Source of the DNA: Streptococcus sp. 263_SSPC
Lineage (GTDB): Bacteria; Bacillota; Bacilli; Lactobacillales; Aerococcaceae
Assembly (NCBI RefSeq): GCF_001071995.1
Contig: NZ_JVNU01000015.1
Coordinates: 62,001-126,000, forward strand
Direction: 5' to 3'
Length of the DNA: 64,000 bases
Positions 38,401 to 46,614 of the stretch are shown in pieces (the stretch's first letter is position 1; the number at the start of each line of letters is the position of its first letter). The notes below the pieces were generated by a model. It did not search any database. It saw nothing but the letters and a program-made list of their open reading frames with translations, and was not told the origin of the DNA. The position numbers were made by a program, and so were the translations under genes.

Positions 38401-38997
38401 CTTAGTAGCAATTACGCTGCATAATTGCGCATAGCTTTCTTCTTGATGAACGAAATCTTCTTTTAGTGCTTCTATATAGTAACGATAAATAATCCCAAAT
38501 TCTTTTAATCGTTGCTCGTTTTCTGAAGGAGTGGACGCTTCAAAAAAGCTAGAGAAATCCTCAACTTCAATTCCTCCAGATTGAAATTCATTCATTACCT
38601 TGCTTAATTGTTCAAGAAAACCTTTATGACGAGCTTCATTTTTAAAGAGAACAAAATCCTCTGAATGTTCCTCTAGAATTGATTTCAATAGCATGGTAAT
38701 TCCGACTTTTGAAATCGATGTTTTCTCAGTAATAGCTTCATTTCTTAGCAAATACCATAATAAACGTTTGAAACTGTATACTTGTAGTCTTGTTGAAGCG
38801 TAGCTACGAGAAGATGAATCCGTTAATAACTCTCCGACTTGTCGAATCATCTCCATTTCGGCAGTAAACTTAATGTGATCAGGAACAATGTAGTAAACCT
38901 GATGTGCTTCATCTTGTTTAAGCCACTGCGCAAAACGTTCGGCAATCTTCTTTGATTTATTAACGGATTTCTTTGAAATAACAGCATTAAATCCCAT
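35428..38997 (-). CDS. rexB: ATP-dependent nuclease subunit B (RexB/AddB-like)
   Basis: Partner of RexA, 1189 residues. The C-terminal nuclease motif GIIDYKSS is present and intact. There is no N-terminal Walker A: the region where AddB has G-x-x-x-x-GKT reads ISKKSVNKSKK. Only two cysteines occur in the whole chain and neither is near the places where AddB holds its iron-sulfur cluster (here KDPFSHFLQYGLRL and GKFSSIAQFD). This matches the Lactobacillales RexB branch, not Bacillus AddB. Confidence 0.94.
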   Translation of the reverse strand: MGFNAVISKKSVNKSKKIAERFAQWLKQDEAHQVYYIVPDHIKFTAEMEMIRQVGELLTDSSSRSYASTRLQVYSFKRLLWYLLRNEAITEKTSISKVGITMLLKSILEEHSEDFVLFKNEARHKGFLEQLSKVMNEFQSGGIEVEDFSSFFEASTPSENEQRLKEFGIIYRYYIEALKEDFVHQEESYAQLCSVIATKELSNTFIAIDEMVTLTKAEMEVIEALVGSGATVEFHATLTTYGVHTAKNEAGDSLFTSNRLLLERLSRWVNRGEDLARIIEWEENNSLFDDEFKEVEKSWLETNGGLPKVKRTSKEKLPLQKITFTKYTDEREEYQETFAQIKRMVQEGKVRYKDIQILGRNLEGNHLFLESLLKQYDIPGFIDLSDSMEHHPIIQVLDALYNIWQYDWRYADIMSLLRSEYVLWHKDDETPLKDQLQAFRQQLDETETVILANGYEGYQWTNGKPWAYVEDSIDEDSTVEVTDKNTQILLKAQELRDELTSVLLPAFKKLEQAATTTEAVTVLYQLLTTLGLDQSVIYWRDVAAEEGDVETARRQEQVWSEFIRLLDEYIYIFGDKSFDWETFMMLLHTGFEQTHYNLAPSTLDELTITGMDSVRYSPKKITFAVGLTQGVMPRNIDETGLLTDDERELFSNQLDSGRFLAPTTGQLQSVEPFVFYQLLMSATEHLYLSCAVSKDGKEQLVSNFVQRLLKQFEIKEIDGSFNRQNRLEHGDFVVPFELFTTLLLKMRENKFKEKDEIDFLWKLIPHLLKADAAFSADYHALLASVFRLNVASKLPLSLAQELYGNQLNLSTSQIETYYKDPFSHFLQYGLRLKERQEFELSPANTGEYFHEFFDQFIKELNALGLSLRDLTVEQKLAIEKEIFNRMKENPKFAILGSSRRLNFVQGLLHQTLMQTTNALQKQALALETKPWMTEVVFGTSGNYPIHIPIGKNQSIHLRGKIDRIDLLQSDNGIYNGIIDYKSSEQKFEIAKLIAGVQIQLLTYLKVSEEIIRSETGTVPTPLEASYIHVHNPKFSIKEVPTEDKFIQEWTKAFKHRGLVNSDEIARLNPELVETSKSNVLNVALKKDGGISATYKNGVYTTEELKLFKDFVWEKIQEAGKGILSGDITLAPYEDFKQYADSVSGKFSSIAQFDATNPENRYRTLPKFEKEEGIAFIQEELQEKKGETEE

Positions 38998-39026
38998 TGA
39001 TGCGTCCTCCTTTTTAAGTCTTCTCT

Positions 39027-39035
39027 AGTATATCA
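39027..39035 (-). promoter_or_regulatory. Extended -10 promoter for rexB-rexA
   Basis: On the reverse strand TGA followed by TATACT, about 30 bases before the rexB start; no clear -35. A 10-base palindrome AAAGCGCTTT lies just upstream at 39048-39057. Confidence 0.5.
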
Positions 39036-39066
39036 TGAAATCTGGAAAAAGCGCTTTAAAAATTGA

Positions 39067-39106
39067 AATAAAAAAACACTTTTAGCAGTTTCCTACTAAA
39101 AGTGTG
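39067..39106 (-). terminator. Terminator after nrdH
   Basis: 10 bp stem ACACTTTTAG/CTAAAAGTGT with two more pairs beyond a mismatch, followed on the reverse strand by seven T. Confidence 0.88.
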
Positions 39107-39126
39107 CATTTCTTTTATAGTTAAAA

Positions 39127-39363
39127 TTATCCCACTAATTTTTCTAAAAGATCAGGACGGAATCCGAAGAATGGTTCTACGCCATCAGCTACGATAACAG
39201 GTAATGATTGGAAGCCTAATTCCTTCACTTCTGCTAAAGCTTCTTCTGACTCGAAAACATCTTTTACTGTGAATTCCACGTTGTTATTTTCGAAAAATTG
39301 TTTTGTAAAATTGCATTGCATGCAATTTGGTTTTGAATAAAGAATAATATTGCGATTTGACAT
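39127..39363 (-). CDS. nrdH: Glutaredoxin-like protein NrdH
   Basis: Small thiol-disulfide protein (78 residues) that reduces class Ib ribonucleotide reductase. Active site C14-M-Q-C17, and the C-terminal LPVIVADGVEPFFGFRPDLLEKL is the NrdH hallmark. Start set at the ATG preceded by AAAAGGGGAG; a longer frame upstream lacks a ribosome site. No nrdE, nrdF or nrdI is adjacent, so it is a stand-alone nrdH, controlled by two NrdR boxes. Confidence 0.9.
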   Translation of the reverse strand: MSNRNIILYSKPNCMQCNFTKQFFENNNVEFTVKDVFESEEALAEVKELGFQSLPVIVADGVEPFFGFRPDLLEKLVG

Positions 39364-39400
39364 ATTACTTCTCCCCTTTTTATTTTTTCTGACAGAAGAT

Positions 39401-39429
39401 ATCATACATCATTTTGAATCAAAATACAA
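39401..39429 (-). promoter_or_regulatory. nrdH promoter
   Basis: On the reverse strand TTGTAT (39429-39424), 17 bases, TATGAT (39406-39401). The -35 is part of NrdR box 1. Confidence 0.75.
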
Positions 39430-39439
39430 TATATAGTTC
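39424..39439. promoter_or_regulatory. NrdR box 1 (promoter-proximal)
   Basis: ATACAATATATAGTTC resembles the NrdR consensus ACACWATATMTWGTGT (12 of 16) and overlaps the -35 of nrdH. Confidence 0.7.
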
Positions 39440-39441
39440 TT

Positions 39442-39459
39442 ATGAAAATGCATTTTCAT
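39442..39459. repeat. Perfect 18-base palindrome between the NrdR boxes
   Basis: ATGAAAATG and its exact reverse complement abut with no spacer. It is centred within 2 bases of the midpoint between the two NrdR boxes. Confidence 0.75.
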
Positions 39460-39465
39460 TTTAAA

Positions 39466-39481
39466 ACACAATATATAGTTT
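39466..39481. promoter_or_regulatory. NrdR box 2 (distal)
   Basis: ACACAATATATAGTTT matches ACACWATATMTWGTGT at 14 of 16 positions. It starts 42 bases from box 1, four helical turns. Confidence 0.75.
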
Positions 39482-39488
39482 AGACAGA

Positions 39489-40133
39489 TTACTTATAAAC
39501 GCTGGTATCAAAGCCTTTGTTTGTCACGTAACCATCTTTTTCCCAAATATTTTTCCTTTGTTTTTTTGCTTTCTTTTCAATTTCTTGAAATTGTTTCAAT
39601 AAACTTGTATTTGGTTCGTACGCATACCCAACTCTGGCAAGTCCTTCTTCAATTAAAATATCTTGAAGTAACTTTCCATCGACATACACATACATTAATG
39701 CACGATCATACTTATCCGCATGATCACCAACATCGAAACTTCCTTCGATTTTCTTCGCGTTTTTCAATAGTTCTTCTGTACGTTTCTTTGCTTCATCTGC
39801 AAATGGTTGTGCTTCTTTACCCTCTTTTGCTGTTTCTGGGGCATCTACAATAAGTAAGCGTACTTTAAATTCTTTTCCTTCGTAGCTAAGATGGAATGTA
39901 TCTCCATCTGCTCCGTATACATATTTAAATGGATATTTTTTCATACTCTCGAAGTAATCAAAATTCGTTCCCGTAAATGAGGAATTAGAAGCATTTTGAG
40001 ACGTTTTAGATGAAGAATGAGTATTGGATTTGTTCGTTGCCTTTTGCTCTCCAAAAGCCTTGTAAAGAGCAAATACAACCACAATTATAATCGAAACAAT
40101 TGTACTAATCATTTTCCATTGTTTTTGGGTCAT
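39489..40133 (-). CDS. Membrane-anchored thermonuclease (staphylococcal nuclease family)
   Basis: About 214 residues: one N-terminal hydrophobic segment (anchor or uncleaved signal), a Ser/Thr/Asn-rich linker, then an SNase domain. Active residues fit the family: YGADGDTFHL, VRLLIVDAPET (Arg and Glu) and YDRALMYVYVDG (second Arg), with EEGLARVGYAY. It would degrade DNA or RNA outside the membrane. Start set at 40133, after AGGGAGGAAC; the longer frame runs back into the frr terminator. Confidence 0.87.
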   Translation of the reverse strand: MTQKQWKMISTIVSIIIVVVFALYKAFGEQKATNKSNTHSSSKTSQNASNSSFTGTNFDYFESMKKYPFKYVYGADGDTFHLSYEGKEFKVRLLIVDAPETAKEGKEAQPFADEAKKRTEELLKNAKKIEGSFDVGDHADKYDRALMYVYVDGKLLQDILIEEGLARVGYAYEPNTSLLKQFQEIEKKAKKQRKNIWEKDGYVTNKGFDTSVYK

Positions 40134-40152
40134 TTTGTTCCTCCCTAATAAA

Positions 40153-40177
40153 TAAAAAAGAGGCAAGAGCCCCTTTT
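40153..40177 (-). terminator. Terminator after frr
   Basis: 9 bp stem on the reverse strand (AAAAGGGGC with GCCTCTTTT, one G-U), TCTT loop, T run. Confidence 0.75.
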
Positions 40178-40186
40178 CTATTCAAA

Positions 40187-40747
40187 TTAAACTTCTAAAA
40201 GTTCTTTTTCTTTGTTTGCTGCTAATTTGTCGATGTTTTTAACACTGTCATCCGTAACTTTTTGGATGTCTTTTTCAAGTGTGTGTAATTCATCTTCAGT
40301 AATTTCTTTAGCTTTTTCAGCTTTTTTCGCTTGGTCAATTGCATCACGACGAATATTACGTACGCTTACTTTTGCACTCTCAGCTTCTTTACCTACTTGT
40401 TTAGCTAATTCTTTACGACGTTCTTCTGTTAATTGTGGGATAATTAAGCGGATTACTGAACCATCACTTGTTGGAGTGATTCCGATATCGCTCATTAAAA
40501 TCGCACGTTCGATGTCGTTTAATGAAGATTTGTCATAAGGTGTAATTAAAAGCATACGTGCTTCTGGAACTGTAATAGAAGCTAATTGGTTTACAGGAGT
40601 TAATGCTCCGTAGTATTCCACTTCTAGACGGTCTAAAAGACTTGCGTTTGCACGTCCAGCACGGATTGAGCCTAATTCACGTTGAAGCGCATCTTCAGAT
40701 TTTTTCATACGTTCTTTCGTATGAGCTAAAATTTCGCTAGTTGACAT
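40187..40747 (-). CDS. frr: Ribosome recycling factor
   Basis: Releases ribosomes from mRNA after termination, with EF-G. 186 residues; [24 protein letters not shown] and the [13 protein letters not shown] segment are typical. Three bases after pyrH, the normal pyrH-frr pair. Confidence 0.97.
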   Translation of the reverse strand: MSTSEILAHTKERMKKSEDALQRELGSIRAGRANASLLDRLEVEYYGALTPVNQLASITVPEARMLLITPYDKSSLNDIERAILMSDIGITPTSDGSVIRLIIPQLTEERRKELAKQVGKEAESAKVSVRNIRRDAIDQAKKAEKAKEITEDELHTLEKDIQKVTDDSVKNIDKLAANKEKELLEV

Positions 40748-40750
40748 TAC

Positions 40751-41485
<735 letters not shown>

Positions 41486-41496
41486 TTAATCTTTAT

Positions 41497-41537
41497 AAAA
41501 AAAGGGAATAGCGGGTAGCTATCTACCATATTCCCTC
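41497..41537 (-). terminator. Terminator between tsf and pyrH
   Basis: On the reverse strand GGGAATA pairs with TATTCCC around an inner GGTAG/CTACC stem, followed by seven T. Confidence 0.88.
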
Positions 41538-41550
41538 ACATGAACAGTGA

Positions 41551-42432
41551 TTATTTTTTAACTTGTCCCATAACTTCTTCTACAAAGTTATCAACACGTT
41601 TTTCTAAACCTTCACCAACTTCGTAACGGTGGAATAATTTAACTTTTCCGCCTTTAGAAGCAACGAATTTAGATACAGTTTGATCTGGATCTTTAACGAA
41701 TGGTTGGTCGTTTAAGCTGATTTCAGCTAAGAATTTGTTTAAACGTCCAGCGATCATTTTTTCAACGATGTTAGCTGGTTTACCTTCGTTTAATGCTTGT
41801 TCAGTAAGAACTTTCTTTTCGTGTTCTAATTCTTCTTCAGAAACTTGTGAACGGTCAATATATTTAGGGTTGATTGCAGCGATGTGCATTGAAACATCTT
41901 TAGCTGCTGAATCGTCTGTAGAACCTTCAACAACTGTTAACACACCGATACGTCCGCCCATGTGTAAGTATGCACCAAAAGCATCTGCATCAGATTTTTC
42001 AACGATTTCGAAACGACGTAAAGTAATTTTTTCACCGATAACTGTAGTAGCTTCTGCAATAACGTCAGAAACTTTACCGTTTGGAGTTTCAACTTCAAGT
42101 GCTTCTTCTAATGTTGATGGGTTTGCTTTTAAGATTGCTTCTGAGATTTCTTTAACTAATGCTTGGAATTTGTCGTTTTTAGCAACGAAGTCAGTTTCAG
42201 CATTTACTTCTAAGATAACTGCGCGGTTTCCTTCAACTAATACATTAGTGATACCTTCTGCAGCGATACGGTCTGCTTTTTTAGCAGCTTTTGCTAAACC
42301 AGCTTCACGTAAGTAGTCAACCGCTTTGTCAATATCTCCTTCAACTTTAACTAATGCTTTTTTAGCATCCATCATACCTACGCCAGTCATGTCGCGTAAT
42401 TGTTTTACTAATTGAGCTGTAACTTGAGCCAT
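41551..42432 (-). CDS. tsf: Elongation factor Ts
   Basis: Nucleotide-exchange factor of EF-Tu. 293 residues; N-terminal UBA-like domain [27 protein letters not shown], then the TDFVAKND and HIAAINPKY core motifs. Start is the ATG at 42432, 8 bases after AGGAGG. Between rpsB and tsf there is a strong terminator, so part of the transcripts stop before tsf. Confidence 0.97.
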   Translation of the reverse strand: MAQVTAQLVKQLRDMTGVGMMDAKKALVKVEGDIDKAVDYLREAGLAKAAKKADRIAAEGITNVLVEGNRAVILEVNAETDFVAKNDKFQALVKEISEAILKANPSTLEEALEVETPNGKVSDVIAEATTVIGEKITLRRFEIVEKSDADAFGAYLHMGGRIGVLTVVEGSTDDSAAKDVSMHIAAINPKYIDRSQVSEEELEHEKKVLTEQALNEGKPANIVEKMIAGRLNKFLAEISLNDQPFVKDPDQTVSKFVASKGGKVKLFHRYEVGEGLEKRVDNFVEEVMGQVKK

Positions 42433-42479
42433 TCTCAATTCCTCCTATAATTTGCTTTTAATTTTTTTACAAACTTTCT

Positions 42480-42536
42480 AAAAAAAGCTGTTTGAATTGA
42501 AAAGTCTATTTCGCCTCTTTCTGATTCAAACAGCTT
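42480..42536 (-). terminator. Terminator between rpsB and tsf
   Basis: 13 bp stem on the reverse strand (AAGCTGTTTGAAT with ATTCAAACAGCTT) around a long loop, followed by T residues. Confidence 0.88.
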
Positions 42537-42548
42537 AACAGTTAGTGA

Positions 42549-43319
42549 TTATTCAGCGTTGTCGCCTTCAACTAATTTTTCGATATCTTCTAATGAAGTA
42601 TCTTTATCTAAGTCTTCAACGTCTACTGCTACGTCTTCACCTTGGTTACCTTCGATGAATGCATCAGCCATTTTAGCAACGATTAATTTAACCGCGCGGA
42701 TAGCATCATCATTTGATGGAATAACAACATCGATTTCATCTGGGTCACAGTTTGTGTCAACCATAGCAACGATTGGAATGTTTAATTTGTGTGCTTCTTG
42801 AACTGCAATGCGTTCTTTACGAGGGTCAACGATAAACATTACATCAGGAATGCGTGGCATATCTTTAATACCACCTAAGTATTTTTCAAGTTTGTCTAAT
42901 TCTTTTAATAGAATACCAACTTCTTTTTTAGGTAATACTTCGAAAGTGCCGTCTTCTTGCATTTCTTTGATTTTTTTCAAACGTTTGATACGTGTTTGGA
43001 TTGTATCCCAGTTAGTTAAAGTACCACCTAACCAACGATGGTTAACGTAGTATTGACCTGAACGGATTGCTTCGTCTTTAACAGCATCTTGTGCTTGTTT
43101 TTTAGTACCAACGAATAATGCAATACCACCGTTTTCAGCAACTTCATGCATGTAGTTGTATGCATCGTCCACTAATTTAACAGTTTTTTGTAGGTCGATG
43201 ATATAGATACCATTTCTTTCTGTGAAGATGTATCTCTTCATCTTAGGGTTCCAGCGACGTGTTTGGTGACCGAAATGTACACCAGCTTCTAACAATTGTT
43301 TCATTGAAATAACTGCCAT
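42549..43319 (-). CDS. rpsB: 30S ribosomal protein S2
   Basis: 256 residues; [39 protein letters not shown] and the acidic C-terminus identify S2. Start chosen at the ATG after TTGGAGGAAAAC; an open extension of 30 codons upstream lies in the mRNA leader and contains a second near-copy of the ribosome site. Own promoter about 130 bases upstream. Confidence 0.97.
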   Translation of the reverse strand: MAVISMKQLLEAGVHFGHQTRRWNPKMKRYIFTERNGIYIIDLQKTVKLVDDAYNYMHEVAENGGIALFVGTKKQAQDAVKDEAIRSGQYYVNHRWLGGTLTNWDTIQTRIKRLKKIKEMQEDGTFEVLPKKEVGILLKELDKLEKYLGGIKDMPRIPDVMFIVDPRKERIAVQEAHKLNIPIVAMVDTNCDPDEIDVVIPSNDDAIRAVKLIVAKMADAFIEGNQGEDVAVDVEDLDKDTSLEDIEKLVEGDNAE

Positions 43320-43446
43320 TTTTGTTTTCCTCCAATTTGGTTTATATTTTCCTCCCCAATTTTCAGCGATAAGACCTCTTCTAAAAGAAGCACCAATCTT
43401 AACATCCAATTAGGTGTGAATTTTTTTGGTTTTTACACCATCAATG

Positions 43447-43475
43447 ATTGTACATGAAAGTTATTTAAAATGCAA
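43447..43475 (-). promoter_or_regulatory. rpsB promoter
   Basis: On the reverse strand TTGCAT, 17 bases, TACAAT. Leaves a leader of about 120 bases. Confidence 0.75.
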
Positions 43476-43476
43476 G

Positions 43477-43515
43477 AAAATTCTATTGTTTTCATGATGA
43501 AACAATAGAATTTCC
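43477..43515 (-). terminator. Terminator of the membrane-protein cluster
   Basis: Perfect 13 bp stem (43479-43491 with 43500-43512), 8-base loop, followed on the reverse strand by TTTTCTT and directly by the rpsB -35. Confidence 0.82.
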
Positions 43516-43533
43516 AACAAAGTCTTTTTCATT

Positions 43534-44004
43534 TTAATATAATACAGCGACATTAAAGCTAATAATAAGTAACACTGTTAGAATAACGTTTAACCACGGG
43601 AAGCTTCCTTTACTCTTTTCCTGCGTAACATACGCTACCAAACCAGAAATTTCGATCAAATTAATTCCAATAAGATACAAGATAATTGGTAAAGTCAATG
43701 TGTCCATCTGAGGTCCTATTAATAATTCAAAATTCATTACGATGGATATAACGAATAGTCCAGATCCGATAAGTTGTAAAACGAGGCTGACAAGAAACAG
43801 AATATTTTCATGCTTGCGTTTATAGAACGCGAGCAGATTCTTAAACAAACTTATAAAAATAATATAGTTGAAAATAATTAAAATGCCGCCAACAACAAAG
43901 AAAGTTGTAATAATACCTGCTTCTTTTGATTTCAAAACGAGAATTGATAATAACGTTATAAAATAAAATATATTATAATCTCTTAGTTTAATTTTTTCTT
44001 CCAT
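43534..44004 (-). CDS. Small membrane protein of unknown function
   Basis: About 156 residues, four hydrophobic segments with short charged loops (RKHEN, TQEKSKGS), no recognised domain. Start set at 44004 (MEEKIKLRDYN), preceded by GGAAGGAA; a longer frame overlaps the upstream gene by 26 bases. Last gene of the four-gene unit. Its hydrophobic pattern is reminiscent of the membrane half of the upstream proteins, but clear motif identity is missing. Confidence 0.65.
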   Translation of the reverse strand: MEEKIKLRDYNIFYFITLLSILVLKSKEAGIITTFFVVGGILIIFNYIIFISLFKNLLAFYKRKHENILFLVSLVLQLIGSGLFVISIVMNFELLIGPQMDTLTLPIILYLIGINLIEISGLVAYVTQEKSKGSFPWLNVILTVLLIISFNVAVLY

Positions 44005-44026
44005 GACTATTTCCTTCCATTTTAGA

Positions 44027-45283
44027 TTACTTTCTGTTTTGCCAATATACATGAACTATTCCATCTTTGACTTTAATAGCAAGGAATTGTTGATCGTTTT
44101 TGATGTTATCTTTTTCTGGCACTAATACATAGGCTTCGAATAAATAGAGCCCATCAGGAAGCGCGTCCTTACTTAAGCTATTAAATTTTGAAGATACAAA
44201 CGATAGAAGTTCCTCTAGTGAAGAAGCCTCGCGGTAATCCACTCGTAAATAACCAGTAATGACCTCAGTTTCACTTGAAAGGAGTTCTTCAAGTGTTAAA
44301 TTGTAAATAGCTTCTGTTACTGAGTTATCTTTCAAATGATCCGCTGCAATATGAGCTAATCTTTTTAACCGTTCTTTCCCTGAGAGTAAGGGATTTACAT
44401 CTATTTTAATATTTGTAATTTCTACATCTTCAACCTTATCATCCATTACTCTTTTCACTTTATCAACGGATTTTTCTAAATCAGAATTGGATAGAAATGC
44501 TCCTCTAAGAAATGAAAAGTTTTGATTGAATAGAAGCTTAAGAATCTTTGCTTCATCTGTTGAAACATTGGACGTATCCACCGTCTCCTGCATGTCACGA
44601 ATGCTAGTTCCTTTCTCTAAGAACACATTGTTTTGTAATGTGACTTCACTTCCTGAACTCAGTTTTTCAGTAAATTTGAAATTCGCCATATCATTATTCA
44701 CTGGTGGGATTACTTTTACAGTTGCATTGAATCCGTGCCCTTTATAGTACTCCTCTAGTTTTACAGTAAGATCGTCTGACCTGTTTTGTTCCACTTGTTG
44801 GTTATTAATAGCTAGTACCATTAATGCATACGTCGTAATGTGGACGTACAAAAGTGGTGCTTTTACAAGATTTTGTTTTCCTTCAACAAACCCGTACACC
44901 ATTAAACACAAAACATTAAATACTAATAATAGTACAAACGTTAATACTGCTCCGCTTTTTGCGTTAACAATGGACTCAAATGGCAAAATCACCGTAAAAG
45001 GATATTTTAATTCGTAAAATGTAAAATATAAGAATAGAACAAACGCCATAGTTCCTGGAATTCGGACATTTGCATTGTCTTTTGCAACTACAAAGTTAAT
45101 AATATAGAGTTCACGCAATACAGCAAATAGAATTACAAAAAACAAAATGACAAAAACGATAAAATAAACTGTAAATAATGCTTTTGTAATTCCATGCCCA
45201 ATAACAACTTCAAGCATAAATAGGACGAAATAAAGAATAGTTGGAAGTAATAAGTTAATATACTGAATCTTTTTATTATTCAT
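44027..45283 (-). CDS. Membrane protein with large C-terminal extracytoplasmic domain, unknown function
   Basis: 418 residues: about five hydrophobic segments in the first 170, then a soluble domain of about 245 residues rich in charged helices. Same length and architecture as the two upstream genes, and its end (GLYLFEAYVLVP...DGIVHVYW) resembles their last strands, but the strong shared motifs (GYLIYN, FKDFG) are absent. Probably a distant paralogue. GAGGAGG precedes the start. No known domain was recognised. Confidence 0.7.
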   Translation of the reverse strand: MNNKKIQYINLLLPTILYFVLFMLEVVIGHGITKALFTVYFIVFVILFFVILFAVLRELYIINFVVAKDNANVRIPGTMAFVLFLYFTFYELKYPFTVILPFESIVNAKSGAVLTFVLLLVFNVLCLMVYGFVEGKQNLVKAPLLYVHITTYALMVLAINNQQVEQNRSDDLTVKLEEYYKGHGFNATVKVIPPVNNDMANFKFTEKLSSGSEVTLQNNVFLEKGTSIRDMQETVDTSNVSTDEAKILKLLFNQNFSFLRGAFLSNSDLEKSVDKVKRVMDDKVEDVEITNIKIDVNPLLSGKERLKRLAHIAADHLKDNSVTEAIYNLTLEELLSSETEVITGYLRVDYREASSLEELLSFVSSKFNSLSKDALPDGLYLFEAYVLVPEKDNIKNDQQFLAIKVKDGIVHVYWQNRK

Positions 45284-45297
45284 AAAAACCTCCTCTT

Positions 45298-46590
45298 CTA
45301 TTTCAATTCATCTTCTTCAAAATAACCTAACCCATTTTCCACAACGAAAGTACTAATCACATCTTTGGTTTTTCCATTCACCTCAGCACTACCCTTGAAT
45401 TGATAGACTCCATCCCAGAAGGTGCCTCTTGGTAATGCTTCTAGTACTTCTTTAAAGTATTCTAGGTTAGATAACCCTGCTTTCTGCGCTTTAGAAGTTA
45501 ATTCAGAATAGAAAATGAGATCAACATTTGCGTAAATTTGATCGTTCTTCATCGCTTGCTTTACATCAATATTGTAAAACCCAGCAGCGTCTTGATCCCC
45601 TTTTTCGACATTTCGAAGCGATTCAGCAATTAAAAACGCCGTAAATTCATACCCGTCTGTTGGATAAAAATCAACTCTAGATTCTTTTACCAGCTCAACT
45701 TTAAAAGCTGTATTAATGGTATCAGCAATTGTATAAGGCACTTTTAATTTATTTAATTTCGCTTTATAAAGGGTGAGCAAGAAGTTGAATTCCTCATATT
45801 TCACTTTATCAAGACGTTCGCGCTCTTTATCAGTTGCTAATAGTTCTTTGATTTTTTGAACATTCTCATTAGAAATCGATAATTCATATTGATCTCCAGC
45901 CTCTTCTGAAATCGTATAATTTTTTGAATAAGAATATCCGTCCGAAAACTGCTCAGTATATTCCAAACTCACTTCATATCCTCGTAATTCAAATGCGTGC
46001 TTTTTATTTTTTACTTTCACATTTCCGTTCAGCCCGAAGTCTTTAAACTCCTGAGGATAGTTTTTCCCAGAATTGAAAAGTGAAGGCGCTGAAATCGATG
46101 AAAATGCAGTTGATACTAACAAAATATTCGTAATAATAATTAAAAGCAATCCAAATACAAAATGGTATTTTTCATCATTGTTGTCCTCTCTATGGAGCCA
46201 TAGCTTTTGATAAACCGCAATGATAAAAATTAATGTAAGAATTAAACTTAAAGCGAATGTTTCAGAAAAATGATTCATAAAATCAATGAACTTTAGTTTT
46301 CCTTTTATTAAATCAGCGCTTTGAATAAAGAAACTTATAATTACAAGAACTACTTGAATCATGCTTGAGTTTCTAATATTTCTGTCCTCTTTAAACCCTA
46401 GCATTAAACGGATTGGGTCAATGAGTAAAAAGAGATTTCCAAAAGCAATCAGTGCCCACGATACAATAACAAAAATCCATGCAAAAGAAGGAAACTCTCT
46501 AGATGGATACAAATAGAAAAGAACATTATAGATTAAATATCCAATAATGACTAAACTCAATCTAAAAAAACTAATTGTATCTCGTTTCAT
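45298..46590 (-). CDS. Membrane protein of unknown function, tandem paralogue
   Basis: 430 residues: five or six hydrophobic segments (to about residue 170), then a ~255-residue soluble domain. Clearly paralogous to the next upstream gene: RLSLVIIGYLIYN, EFKDFGLNGNVKVK, AGFYNIDV, a PRGTFWDGVYQFKGSAEVNGK strand pair and a final FEEDE. The start is the ATG at 46590, with GGAGG seven bases upstream. No function can be given. Confidence 0.75.
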   Translation of the reverse strand: MKRDTISFFRLSLVIIGYLIYNVLFYLYPSREFPSFAWIFVIVSWALIAFGNLFLLIDPIRLMLGFKEDRNIRNSSMIQVVLVIISFFIQSADLIKGKLKFIDFMNHFSETFALSLILTLIFIIAVYQKLWLHREDNNDEKYHFVFGLLLIIITNILLVSTAFSSISAPSLFNSGKNYPQEFKDFGLNGNVKVKNKKHAFELRGYEVSLEYTEQFSDGYSYSKNYTISEEAGDQYELSISNENVQKIKELLATDKERERLDKVKYEEFNFLLTLYKAKLNKLKVPYTIADTINTAFKVELVKESRVDFYPTDGYEFTAFLIAESLRNVEKGDQDAAGFYNIDVKQAMKNDQIYANVDLIFYSELTSKAQKAGLSNLEYFKEVLEALPRGTFWDGVYQFKGSAEVNGKTKDVISTFVVENGLGYFEEDELK

Positions 46591-46614
46591 CAAAGCTCCT
46601 CCTTACTTATAAGA

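Noticed and set aside
41735-42316. Open frame of 193 codons on the forward strand inside tsf
   Set aside because: It is the reverse complement of a highly conserved coding gene, has no ribosome site and gives a low-complexity Ser/Ala/Thr-rich product.
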